Part shown: positions 51,771-62,569 of the stretch, in pieces
Layout of the letters: each line of letters begins with the position of its first letter
Position numbering within the stretch: the first letter of the stretch is position 1
Origin: Muntiacus reevesi
Taxonomy: Eukaryota > Chordata > Mammalia > Artiodactyla > Cervidae
Assembly: GCF_963930625.1 (NCBI RefSeq)
Contig: NC_089249.1
Span: 184,100,275 to 184,164,274 of the forward strand
Direction: 5' to 3'
Length of the DNA: 64,000 nt
The notes under the pieces: generated by a model
The model's database searches: none
Seen by the model: the letters and a program-made list of their open reading frames with translations, nothing else
Told to the model about the DNA's origin: nothing
Made by a program: the position numbers and the translations under genes

Positions 51771-53898
51771 GCTATGAAACTATGACTACCAAAAAAAAGA
51801 GATGACATTTTTGACACTGATTAGCCATGATATTCTTTAAACTCCAGAGAAAACTGGCTAAAATAAAATCTTTTTTGAAATTACAAAACCAATTCTTCTT
51901 GCACATGCAATTAGGAAAAAGTTGGCTTACTAAAATACTTTCTTGGAGCTCCAATTCTGCCTGAGAAACAAAAACAGGCCTGGGTAAAAACCTAAAGTTA
52001 ACTCTTATGTCCTTGGGATACACAGCCATGAACAAATTGGTAGAACTCAAAACAAGAGAAAAAGAAGAGGTGAAAAAAAAAAAAGAAGAGGCGAAGAGAC
52101 ATTTTAAATTTCAAGCGGAAAACTATGAGGTCTCTGTCTGTCTGTCTAGATTTATCTGTGTCTCAGTGTGTGTCTTTGTTTTTGGATAATATGAGGTTAA
52201 TTTATAAATGAGCTCTATTTAAATTCAGGTTCATGTGAACTGAAAAATATTCAATATTATATATCTAACATTAATGTTTGCTAATCTAATTAAGACATGT
52301 CTTGAGTCATCAACATTATGTAATACTTTTAATGTGCCTAGGTTTAATGTAAGCTAAATTTGTCAGCAGTTCATGGTTGCTTAAAGAAAATAATTTATGT
52401 TTTTAATTAAAAAGGTATTAAAAATGAAATTACAGTCTATTAAAAAAAGGTAAGTCTAAATTTACAGGTGGCTATTCTCTAAAGAAATAAATGAAGTGAT
52501 GAATACAAAACTGTAAAAAAAGGTTTGTGGCAAATGAAAGAAGAGTTTTGTGCATGGTGCAAGTTTCTTAAGACATTAAACTGCTTTTGAAGTCTTATTG
52601 TTACTTGGACTAAGTAAATAACTATTTTTTTTCACAGTGAATATAAGCTGGCACCAATGTGGAATTTGGTTTTCTCTTCCTATTAAAAGAACAAGGTTTT
52701 TTTGGAATATGGCTTTTGATAACAGACTATGTAAAGTTCTTTGTCTTTAAGTGATTCATACTTGCTTTTAAAATCTTTTGTTACTTTGATAAAATGAATG
52801 AGTGATATTTCACAATGATCTATGGAGACTATGGCACACATAGACAAAGCTTGTTCTACTTCTACAAAATTAACCCCTCGTCAGGAAATTTAAAATAGAT
52901 AAACAATGACTATAAACCAGTCAGGGCTACGGGAAGTCCAAAAGTTGCTTGGCTTTTCCCGGCTCCCTGACAAACCTCAACTTTATTTGATAAAATAAAG
53001 CCTTTCCTGACTTCAGGGTTAATATATTACAATAGAGAAAAAAAAAAAAAGGTTAAAATGTGTTTTCTACAATCTCGAGTGATTGGGGCACCCACTTTGC
53101 TGGACAGGTCGTACAGACACTGACAAAAAACTTCTCGGAGACTATCATTTTTACTGACGTCCTTGGTCATCGGGCAAGGATCGCAAGACAGAGGGGTTGG
53201 CTATGTGAGATTGAACAGACAGCTAAATATGACTACAATTTTCATGACTTTTTGTCTGACATATTACTGGTTTCTAATCTTTGTTTTCAAATATAAAAAA
53301 GCTCTTCTCCTCAAGTCACTGATGGTTTAAAACAATTTAGTGATTTACACCTGTGGGTAGAATAAAAACATTTTTCTTTTCTCTCTGCCTCATCCCTCCA
53401 GAAACTGGAGACATTTGGGTTCTGAACAGCCTCAACCAGGCTGTTGTAGAAGTTGTAGATTGTAGAAAAGACTGTCTCCAGACATGTACAAAAATCTTAA
53501 AGAGTATACTGGGGAGCTCTAAAAGAAAAATCCACCCAACCATTGCCAGGCCTATGGTATCTATTATGTTTCACTGAATATTAAGTTCTAGTTTTGTTAA
53601 CAAGGTCTGTATTTACTAAGACTCACTTCTAATATAGTTCCTTGTGGTTATGTTACATTGCTAAGAGGTTTAATTAAGTTACTAAAAAGGACACTCTTAA
53701 GTTTGTTTCTAAAGCTTATCTCAGTAAGCAGTCTTTAAATAAAGATCAGATGCTCCAGGATCTACAACCAGGAAATTAACAAGCTATAGTCCTTTAACAA
53801 ACTAAGTCAGATGATGTAAAGATGTCACTGGGCTATATCAAATGAAAGTTCTTGACTTAAGTTCTTACTTATGATTTTACTATTACTCCTAACTATAA
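51771..53898 (+). pseudogene. Degenerate interior with a class I-like integrase trace
   Basis: About 2.1 kb of AT-rich sequence replaces the expected pro-pol. Few retroviral signatures remain. At about 53075-53130 a frame reads SDWGTHFAGQVVQ, a motif of gammaretrovirus (class I) integrases and unlike the class II integrase downstream. MLQDLQPGN near 53750-53775 may be its C-terminal part. The segment could be a nested class I fragment or a recombined interior. Runs of A occur at 52069-52084 and 53037-53051. Confidence 0.45.
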
Positions 53899-54063
53899 GG
53901 AGAAGGGGACGACAGAGGATGAGATGGTTAGATGGCATCACCGACTCAATGGACATGAGTTTGGGTAAACTCAGGGAGCTGGTGATGGGCAGGGAGGCCT
54001 GGTGTGCTGTGGTTCATGGGGTCGCAAAGAGTTGGACACGACTGAGCGACTGAACTGAACTGA
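53899..54063 (+). mobile_element. BovB LINE 3' fragment inside the provirus
   Basis: The last part of BovB in sense orientation, ending GAGCGACTGAACTGAACTGA. It is 5'-truncated, and no clear target duplication was found. Confidence 0.85.
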
Positions 54064-54185
54064 TATTGTATTCTATATTATCTGTTTCAAAAGGTGTTGT
54101 CCCCTACATTATGTGTGTGTAGTCACAAATGTGTGACTGAGACACTGATATAATGATGGTATACAGTTCCATATAAAATCCATAG

Positions 54186-54520
54186 TTATAATGGATGTAA
54201 CTCATATATCTTCCTTTGGTAAGCTCTCTTATGTACATGTGACTATTGATATATGGACCACTACTCAATCCAATGAGACTACAAAACATGTACAAAGACA
54301 TTTATATGCTTGTTTTGCTGTTATAAAACTACCAAAAACTATAAAAACTGATAATGGCCCTGCTTATACCAGTAGAGCATTCCAACAATTTCTTAAAATT
54401 TGGTCTATAAAACATTCTACTGACACTCCCTATAATCCACAAGGACAGGCCATAGTGGAGGGGGCTAATCAATCACTTAAACATATAATACAGAAACAAA
54501 AAAAGGGGGACATGCCATAG
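54186..54520 (+). pseudogene. Class II integrase core remnant
   Basis: An open frame of about 110 residues covers the catalytic core of a betaretroviral integrase: MDVTHISSFGKLSYVHV, then IKTDNGPAYTS, then YNPQGQAIVEGANQSLK. The three acidic residues are at 54194, 54350 and 54458, with 35 residues between the second and third, the D,D-35-E pattern. The N-terminal zinc domain and the rest of pol are missing. Stops follow soon after. Confidence 0.85.
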
Positions 54521-54838
54521 GACAAGAAACAATATTGAGTAAAGCTTTCTTTACCCTCAATTTTTTGACTATTTCAGCACAAACTGTGGAAACTGCAGCT
54601 GAATGACATTTTCAGGCTACATTCACAAATACAACTAAGTCTGTGATTTGGTAGCAAGATCCACTAACAAATGCTTGGTCACCGGGGAAGTTAATTACAT
54701 GGGGAAGAAGGCTTGCTTATATCTCCCCAGGAGGAGGTCTAGAACCTGTGTGGATTCCAGTTCATAGAGTAAAACCAAGTAGAAACAACCAGTGACTCCA
54801 GGCAACCTGACCATGGCTATGTTTGCCCTGATATCGCA

Positions 54839-56640
54839 GTGAGTATATACCCTTGGCTTTGGCAGAAGCAAAGAATATGCCTATTCTTTGCTAATGTACC
54901 TATTGGTCCTATCTATGTACCAAATCCCCCATTGCTAAGGCCTGTTAATTGGGGTGAAGGATCTATCCCTGTTTATGTCAATAACTCTTCCTGGATCCCT
55001 GGTCCAGAAGACAAGCATTTGCCCATTCATAAAAAAGAAGAGGAGACCCCCTTTAACAATACTTTGGGTTTTGACACTTGGCCTTTTTGCTTGGGTGCTG
55101 GTCAGGGTTGTCTTCATTTATCAATGCAGGCTTGGCTCTCTGTAAATTCTTTAAACAGAAATCACACTAAGGTTCAACTGCATTTACCTTCTGGATTGAG
55201 CTTTGGATATCAAGAGACTAATCAAGATAATCTAAGCCAGATAGACTCTTGCGTGAGAACAGACGCGTATGGGCAGACCGACAAGACCAAATATGCTGGG
55301 GTAATTGTCGCGGGACTGAGGGGGTGATCTTACTTAATGGCTCCTATGGAATTGTCTGGGACTGGTCCCCTAAGGGGTATGCAGTCTCTAATTGCTCATA
55401 CCATAACTCATCCTGCAATCCTTACAAGAAATTGCATTGGCATGTGTCTGAATACAATCACACTAACATTACTGCACATGCAGACTATCCCATTATCTAG
55501 CATGTCTCCGCCATAGCCACAGCTCAAATTAGGTAGGGCTCAAACAGAAGTATGGAAGTTGGCCATAAGCCTGAAAAAATATCAAATTTGGGGTGTAAAT
55601 TATTCTTATTCCACGAATTATACTCTGTCATTCAATACATCAACAAATTGGACATTTTATACTCAAGCAGGTGTTAGGGATCCATATGTAATTATGATTG
55701 GCACTATAACTATTAATCAGACAGAAAGGAATCTGACCCGCCAGGATTGTAAGCCATATACCTGCTTGAACAGTTCATTATTTAACTCTAATCGTTCCCA
55801 TGTGATTTTGCACAGACGTTTAGGAGTTTGGCTGCCAGTAACTCAAAGTAGGTCTTGGGAACTCTCCCCTGACATGCATACTTTGCTCACAGTACTAAAT
55901 ACCATTCTGAAAAGATCCAAGCGTTTCATTGGGTTCCTTATTGCCGCCATAATGGGCATTATTGCTATCACCACCACAGCGGCAGTGGGGGGAGTAGCTC
56001 TCCATCAGATGGTACCAACTACCACTTTTGTGCAGGAGTGGCGTAAAAACACCAGTTACTCTTGGGGAGCCCAAATTCATATAGATGAGGAGATTAACAA
56101 CAGGTTGGTGGATTTAGAAAATGCAGTGCTACTCTTAGGAGAAGTACAAAATCTTAAATTAAAAATACATTTAAAGTGTCACTGGTTGGGATGGGAGACT
56201 GGGATGGGGAATTCGTGTAACTCTATGGCTGATTCATATCAATGTATGACAAAACCCACTGAAAAATAAAAAAAATTAAAAAAAAATAAATAAATAAAGT
56301 GTCACTGGAACATTACTACTTTCTGTGTAACCCCTTAGGAATATAACCAATCTGAACACACCTGGGGAAATGTTAGACGGCACTTGCAGGGCCATACGAC
56401 CGACAACCTTACTCTAGTATTAAAAAGCTACAAGCAAGAATTACTGGCATACAGCATGCTTCTCTTAGACTATTACCATGTACGGATATACTTGAAGGGA
56501 TAGCAGAAGGCCTTAACTCGTTAAATCCTCTCGAGTGGATCAAAGGTATCGGAGGTGTTCTCATCTGAACGCTAGCTATGTTTTGCTGTTTCACTATAAT
56601 CTGTTTAGTCCTCAGATGCACGCTAGCCCTCTGATAACTA
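54839..56640 (+). pseudogene. Broken env (SU and TM remnants)
   Basis: Three overlapping or adjacent open pieces (54839-55327, 55249-55500, 55559-56269) in different frames carry surface-subunit sequence rich in N-glycosylation sequons. A furin-type KRSKR lies at about 55910-55924, followed by a hydrophobic fusion-peptide-like segment FIGFLIAAIMG and the start of TM. The TM frame is cut by a 110-bp L1 tail insertion at 56186-56295, and TM-like sequence with stops resumes after it. The N-terminal signal region is not recognisable. It cannot produce an intact envelope. Confidence 0.85.
56186..56295 (+). mobile_element. 110-bp L1 3' tail inserted in env
   Basis: Matches the 3' end of the ruminant L1 as I know it (CTCTATGGCTGATTCATAT, then AATGTATGACAAAACCCACT) with an A-rich tail. 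It is flanked by a perfect 13-bp duplication AAAGTGTCACTGG (56173-56185 and 56296-56308). Confidence 0.9.
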
Positions 56641-56680
56641 GTGAAGAAAGAAGTTGCGAGATCAACATATTTTCTGCTAC

Positions 56681-56697
56681 AAAAACAAAAAGAGGGA
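56681..56697 (+). other. Polypurine tract before the 3' LTR
   Basis: AAAAACAAAAAGAGGGA immediately upstream of the 3' LTR, the plus-strand primer of retroviral reverse transcription. One pyrimidine interrupts it. Confidence 0.75.
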
Positions 56698-56699
56698 CA

Positions 56700-57254
56700 T
56701 GCAGGGGTTAACAATCAGCTGCCTATTGCTCTGGCCAAGCCATGAGAAAATCACCATGGGAAAAGAATAAAAGCAAAACATAGCAATACAGTATAATCTA
56801 AACAAAAGTACATCGGGTTGATTAGTTGGGGTCATCATGCCCTGCTAAGCCAAGGAAAAACATAGTGTGGACCTTGGAACACTGGGTCAGAGAAAATTCA
56901 AAACGCTGCTTGTACACACACCAAGATATTTTCCCAAGGTATATGCGGGTCTATGACCTCCAGCTGGCTGATACCCCTTGTACAAGAAAATAACAAAGAT
57001 AGTTCAAAGTGATCAATAAAATGGGAGACGTGACTGGGGACACAGGAGGCTGATTTTATCGTAGTACAACAGATACTTTCTGCTTGCCAAGACACTAAAT
57101 AAAAGTGTTGTCCCTCTGAGGAACAGGGCTCTTGATCCTAGAGGTCTTGAGTCTCCCAGTCCTATCTTTAAAACTTTAATTCTGTCTCTAGTTTCTTTTT
57201 TCCAAACTGTGTGCCGAGCACTTTAGATTCCTACCTGCTGCACTGGCTGCAGCA
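56700..57254 (+). repeat. 3' LTR of the class II provirus
   Basis: 555 bp, starting TGCAGGGGTT and ending CTGCAGCA, followed by the TCTGGG duplication. It is shorter than the 5' LTR because it lacks the inverted-repeat block in U3. Confidence 0.92.
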
Positions 57255-57538
57255 TCTGGGAGGTCTTCCCACACTGTCAGCATTAAGCTACCTTATTCTT
57301 TTGCATAGCTGCATAATATTCAATGCTGAGAATGGCAATAGGTTATTCAATGAACCCCCTGTGGCTGAACATCTAGGTTATTTCCAACAGATTGCTGTCA
57401 TAAGAGTGATTTTGAAGACTAAATAATGCTGTAAAGGTATCATTCTTGGAAGTCTCATTTGCTAGAAGGAGATTTGCTGGGTTTCAGACCAATTTCTTCA
57501 GCTTTGTCTGCTCCCTTCCACAGGGCTGGGTCATTTCC

Positions 57539-57671
57539 ACTTTTTCTTTTTTGGTCACACCACATGGCTTGTGGGATCTTAGTCCCCAACAAGGGAAGTG
57601 AGGGGATCCCTGCTGGTCCAGTGGTTAGGATGCCACAATTTGATTGCCAAGAGTGTGAGTTTGATCCCTGA
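57539..57671. repeat. Two opposed CHR SINE fragments
   Basis: 57539-57596 is antisense (TTTTGGTCACACCACATGG). About 57601-57671 is a sense head and B box (GGTCCAGTGGTTAGGATGCC, GAGTTTGATCCCTGA). Confidence 0.7.
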
Positions 57672-57674
57672 ATA

Positions 57675-57845
57675 TATAACCTAAAACTATAAGACATCCA
57701 GAAAAAAAACAGAAGAAAAATTTTTGCAAAGTTGTCTTAGCTAGATAACATTGATAAATCAGACTTCATCATTTTGCTCTTCAAAAGACACCACTGAGAA
57801 AACAGAAAGGCAAGACATAGATTGAGAGAAAATACCTGCAATGCC
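57675..57845 (+). repeat. L1 fragment, sense
   Basis: CTAAAACTATAAGACATCCAG and CTCTTCAAAAGACACCACTG. Confidence 0.7.
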
Positions 57846-57849
57846 ATGC

Positions 57850-60110
57850 TTTCATTCCCAGGTAACCCTGATCTGCTTTCCATCACTAAGATGAGTTTGC
57901 AAGGTTCAGAATTTTATATGGAAGCTTCGTGCTCGGCTTCTTTCACTCAGCAGGATAGTTCAGCAATTGTTCCATGGTGGGGTGTTTATCAGTAGTTTAT
58001 TCCCTTTTATTGCTGAGTCATATTGCCCTGGATGGCTGGACCAGCTTGTTCATTCATTCACCTGCTGATGAACTTTTTGGTTGTTTTCAGTTTAGGACTA
58101 TGACAAATAAAGTTGCAATGAATGCTGGTATACAAGGCCTTGCAGGGACATCCATTCTATTTTTGCTAAATACCTAAGAGTGGAGTGACTGAGTCAGATT
58201 GTAATTCTATGTTTTGCTTTAAGAAACTGCCAAACTGTTTTCCACGGTGGCTGTATCACTTTTCGTTTTCACCAGAAGTGCGCTGTCAACACTTGCTATT
58301 GTCTTTTTAACTGTTCCCATTTTGTGGGTGTGAGATGGTATCTTCATGTGGTTTGGATTTGTACTTCCCAGGCTAGTGATATTGAGTATCTTCTCACATG
58401 TTCGTTGGCCACGCATATATCCTCTTTGGTGAAGTGTCTATTCAAATCTGTTGCCCAATTTCTTATTGAGTTGTTTGTTTTATTACTGAGTTGTAAGAAT
58501 TATTTATATATTCTGGATGCAGGTATTTTGTTTATTTAATACATGCATTGCAAATATTTTCTCCTGATCTATGTATTACCTTTCTGTTTTCTTGATGGTG
58601 TCTTTTGAAGAGCAAAATGATGAAGTCTAACTTATTAATTTTCTAGCTAAGACAATTTTCCCTACCAGTTTGCAAAATTTTTTTCTTCTACTTTTTTCTG
58701 GATGTCTTAGAGTTTTAGGTTATACATTCAAGTCTCTGTGATGCATATTGAGTTAATTTTGTGTATGATATAAGGTAAGGGTTAATGTTATTTTTCATAT
58801 GCTGTCTAGTTGTTCTGATACTATTTGTTGAAAAGAATTTTCCTTTCTCCTTTAATTGCCTTAGCATCTGTGTCCACAGTCAACTGGCTATATTTATATG
58901 GGTCTATTGCTCTAGTCTATTCTGTTTTATTGATCTACCTGTCTATCTTTTCACCAATACCAAACTGTCTTCTTATTCTAGCTCTATAATAAGCCTAGAA
59001 GTTAGGTGGAATAATTATTCTGATTTTATCTTCTTTTAAAAAATCAGCTTGGCCCTTCATAATTCTATATGAATTTTAAAGTCAATGCCAGTTTCTTAAA
59101 AAAAAAAAATCTGCTGAATTTAGATTGTAATTACATTGATCCTATAGACCAGTTTCCCTGATAGCTCAGTTGTTAAAGAATCTGCCTGCAATGCAGGAGT
59201 CCCTGGTTCGATTCTTGGGTTGGGAAGATCCCCTGGAGAAGGGGTAAGCGACCTACTCCCTTGTGGTTCAGCTGCTAAATAATCCGCCTGCAATGTGGGA
59301 GACCTAGGTTTGATCCCTGGGTTGGGGAGATACCCTGGAAAAGGGAAAGGCTACCCACTCCAGTATTCTGACCTGGAGAATTCCATGGACTGTATAGTCC
59401 ATGGGACTGCAAAGAGTCAGACATGACCGAGAGACTTTCACATAGACCAGTTTGGGGAGAACTAATGTCTTAATGACACTTAGTCTTCTGATCCATGAAC
59501 ATGGTATTTCTTTGCATTTGTTTATGTATTCATGAGCTTCTCTCAGCAATATCAGTAACTTTTAGTAAAACAGTCTTTTGTTACATTTATTTCTAGGTAT
59601 TTTATCTTTTTTGGTGCTGTTGCAAATGGCATTTAAATTTTTTTTTCATTTTCAATTGTTTCTTGCTAGTATTTAAAAAATTCAACTGAATTTTATACAT
59701 TAACTTTTTAAGCTGTGAACTTTGAACTAATAAATTCACTTATTAGTTCCAGTAGTTGTCATAGATTTCTCTGGATTACTTATAGCAATCATATCATCTG
59801 TAAACAGGGACAAATTTACCTCCTCCTTTTCAATCTTTAAGTCTTTTATTTATTTTTGTTGCCTCATTGCATTGGTTATGAACGCTAGAACAATGCTGAA
59901 TAGACATTCTTGTCTTGTTCCCAGTCTCAGAAGCACACAATTTAATCTTTTACATTAAGTATAATATTACTTATAGACTTCTTTTGGTAGGTACTCCTTA
60001 TCAGATTGAGGAAATTCCCATTTGCACATAGTGTGTTAGACTTTTTAAAAAATCATGAGTAGGTGTTGAATTTCATCATTTCCTGAGTCCATTAAAATAA
60101 GCATGGTTTC
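57850..60110 (-). repeat. L1 3' half, antisense
   Basis: Long antisense L1 (TTTCTTGATGGTGTCTTTTG type text, CTATAGACCAGTTT, CATTGCATTGGTTATGAACG), interrupted by a dimeric SINE. Confidence 0.85.
59156..59441 (+). repeat. Dimeric Bov-tA-type SINE, sense
   Basis: Perfect 12-bp duplication ATAGACCAGTTT (59144-59155, 59442-59453). Two tRNA-derived heads, then BovA text ending GACCGAGAGACTTTCAC. Confidence 0.93.
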
Positions 60111-60115
60111 ACTAT

Positions 60116-60332
60116 ACTGTTGATCCTTGAACAACTCAGAGGGATTAGGAGTGCTGACCACTGTGCAGTCAAAAATTCATGGATAACATTATATACGGCC
60201 CTGCATATCCGAAGTCCCACTGATTCAACCAACTGCAGAATGTGCAGTACTGTGGTACATAGCTATTGAAAAAAATCTGTGTATCAGTGGACCATCACAG
60301 TTCAACCCCTTGTTATTCGAGGGTCAACTCTA
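60116..60332 (+). repeat. Tigger-type DNA element (MER8-like)
   Basis: Terminal inverted repeats TTGATCCTTGAACAA and the complement of TTATTCGAGGGTCAA bound a roughly 215-bp non-autonomous element. Confidence 0.75.
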
Positions 60333-60800
60333 CTTTTAATTTGCATTTCTCCTATTATGAGTGAGATTAAGCATCTTTTTCTGGGTTTAAAGGCCATTTG
60401 TACTTCATTTTCTGTGATCTATGGATTCATATCCTGCTAAGTCACTGGAATATTTTTTTAATTGTCTTCTAATTGTTGCTTGAGCTTCCCAGGTGATGCA
60501 AATGGTAAAGAACCCTCCTGCCAATACAGGAGACAAAGAGACATGGATTTGATCCCTGGATTGGGAAGATATCGTGGAGGAGGACATGGCAACCCACTCC
60601 AGTATTCTTGCCTGGAGAATCCCACGGACCAATGAGCCTGGCAGGTTATAAGGTTGCAAAGAATTGGTCATGCCTAACGCAACTTAGCACACATGCATGC
60701 AGGCATTGTTCATACTATGGAGATATTTTATCCATGACATGAGTTTACCTTTGTCTCCAGTTCCATTTGTTTATTCTTTGTATTTGTGGGTTTTATGCCA
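60333..60800 (-). repeat. L1 antisense with a Bov-tA SINE
   Basis: L1 text (TATGAGTGAGATTAAGCATC). A sense Bov-tA SINE occupies 60484-60702, head CTTCCCAGGTGATGCAAATG. Confidence 0.75.
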
Positions 60801-61219
60801 GGAGAAAATTTAGGATGTTTGCATCAACAAAATATCCAACTTATGGGCAAATGCTGGGCTGTGCCCCTTGGGATCACCTCATGCAGACTTCACATGGCCC
60901 TCTCTGAGACTGACAGTGCCTCTGTCCTCACTCTGTCTCCCTTCTGCTCATTCTCAGTATACCACAGTGACCCTCACACTGTGAGAGTTGTCAGTGGCCT
61001 AGAAACTCACTCTTTGCATTCTTCTCTGCTGAAGCCATCCCGGAAGTGAAAGAAAAATACTCTGGCTAAGTCCCATGCAGCACTTCCTGCCACAAGCCTG
61101 CTCTGGCTCCTGCTGCAGTGAGGACACAACTCATATCTCTTCCCTCTCCACCCACAAAGCCCACAAAGGCCCCACTGATGCCAACAAACAAGTCTCAGTA
61201 CAATTTCCCCTGCCACCCT

Positions 61220-61560
61220 GTCCTCAGGAACACTGTGACCTTACCCAGCTTCTCAGTCTTTGCCTGGGCTGTTCTTCTGCCAGGACTCTCCACGCCTCCG
61301 GATCACTGGTTAATCCTACTTGTCCTTGGGTTTCAGTATATCAAAGTCACTTCCTCCAGGAAACCCTCCCAGACTTGATGTCTCTCCTAGAAGCCTGGCA
61401 CCGAGGGCCACTGAAACCCTGACTGGATACTAATTTATTTTCATCTTCCCTCTTGGCTCCACCAGGCAGAGACTGGATCTGCGCTGTACCCTGCTGTGTG
61501 TCCCCAATGCCCTATACACCAGATGTGCCCAGTAAGTGTCTGTGGGTGACTCAGTTGAAG
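61220..61560 (+). repeat. L2 fragment, sense
   Basis: CACTTCCTCCAGGAAACCCTC and CCCAGTAAGTGTCTGTGGG, L2 3' text. Confidence 0.6.
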
Positions 61561-61627
61561 TCAACAAAATATGTACCAAAACCACTTTTGTGCCACAGCT
61601 TGAGATGGGATTACAGAGATGAAAATG

Positions 61628-61807
61628 AAGTGCTGGTTACTCAGTCGTGTCTGACTCTTTGGGACAGTAGCCCACCAGGCTCCTCTTCCCGTGGAATTCT
61701 CCAGGCAAGAATACTGGAGTGGTTCTCCAGATCTTCCAGATCCAGGGATCAAACCCTGGTCTCCTGTATGCAGGGAGATTCTTTACCATCCGAGCCACCA
61801 GGGGAGC
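61628..61807 (-). repeat. Bov-tA SINE, antisense
   Basis: Perfect 15-bp duplication ACAGAGATGAAAATG (61613-61627, 61808-61822). Confidence 0.94.
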
Positions 61808-61822
61808 ACAGAGATGAAAATG

Positions 61823-62569
61823 TACTCTAAAATTTACTCCATATCCTTCAATAAAAAATAAATTAATTTAAAAAAATAAAATGTATCCCAAAGCTCTACT
61901 TTCTGGGGTTTGTATCCTACTAAGAGCACTGCCCTGGCCTCCTGCCTCCTCCACACATGACAGCCTCAGGTGTGTTAAAAAACCCCAATCAGACCTGGCT
62001 CTGTGAGCTGACTCCTGCTGGCTGCCAAACCATCCCCCTCCCTCCCCACTGCATCCAGTCAAGCCCTCTGAGCCTTAAATAGCTCTACTCACTCTCACCT
62101 CTGGGTCTCTGCCCCTGCGATGTTCACCAGGAGTCGTCTTTGTCTTGCTTCACATCCTGCTTGATCCATCATGTCCTTTACACAGAACGCGCCCCCGCCT
62201 GTCCCCCAAGCTCCCCGCCCTTCATCCCCGCCCTTCAGCCTCAGCCTGTGCCTGTCCCATCATCTTGGTTTTCTTGGTTATCCATGATTAATTGCCTCCC
62301 TGCCAGACCAGACAGTGAGGTGACCCAGTCTGTCTGGTTTTCACAGATTATAGGGCTGGGGTTGGGGCATGGAGCACAAAAAGGGACCGCCATACCTTCC
62401 AGGGTCTCATTGGAAAAATACTGTAAAGGAGAACTTCACTTTTGTTTGGGGCAACTTTCCTGCCTCCTTCCTGGACAGATCCAGACCAGTTCCCTTCCTT
62501 AGGTGTGAAATCAGTTCCTCTGGGTGCCCACCCTCTCCTCCCCCCGACACACGCCACAAATGGGTAAAC
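61823..62569. other. Unique DNA upstream of the JAK3 promoter block
   Basis: No gene or confident repeat recognised. It becomes GC-rich toward the right. Confidence 0.4.

Larger units (their letters stand above)
49923..57254 (+). mobile_element. Class II (betaretrovirus-like) endogenous provirus
   Basis: Complete proviral outline: 5' LTR, lysine-tRNA-type primer site, gag remnant, integrase remnant, env remnant, polypurine tract, 3' LTR. Flanks carry a perfect 6-bp duplication TCTGGG (49917-49922 and 57255-57260). The primer site, Gag N-terminus and Env TM are of ERV-K/HML type. Protease, reverse transcriptase and most of pol are absent or unrecognisable, and all frames are broken, so it cannot encode a virus. 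My hand count of LTR differences is about 8 percent, suggesting an insertion well before modern cattle. Confidence 0.93.

Noticed and set aside
50673..56640. Provirus as a protein-coding or replication-competent element
   Set aside because: Gag and env frames are broken, protease and reverse transcriptase are missing, and env is interrupted by an L1.
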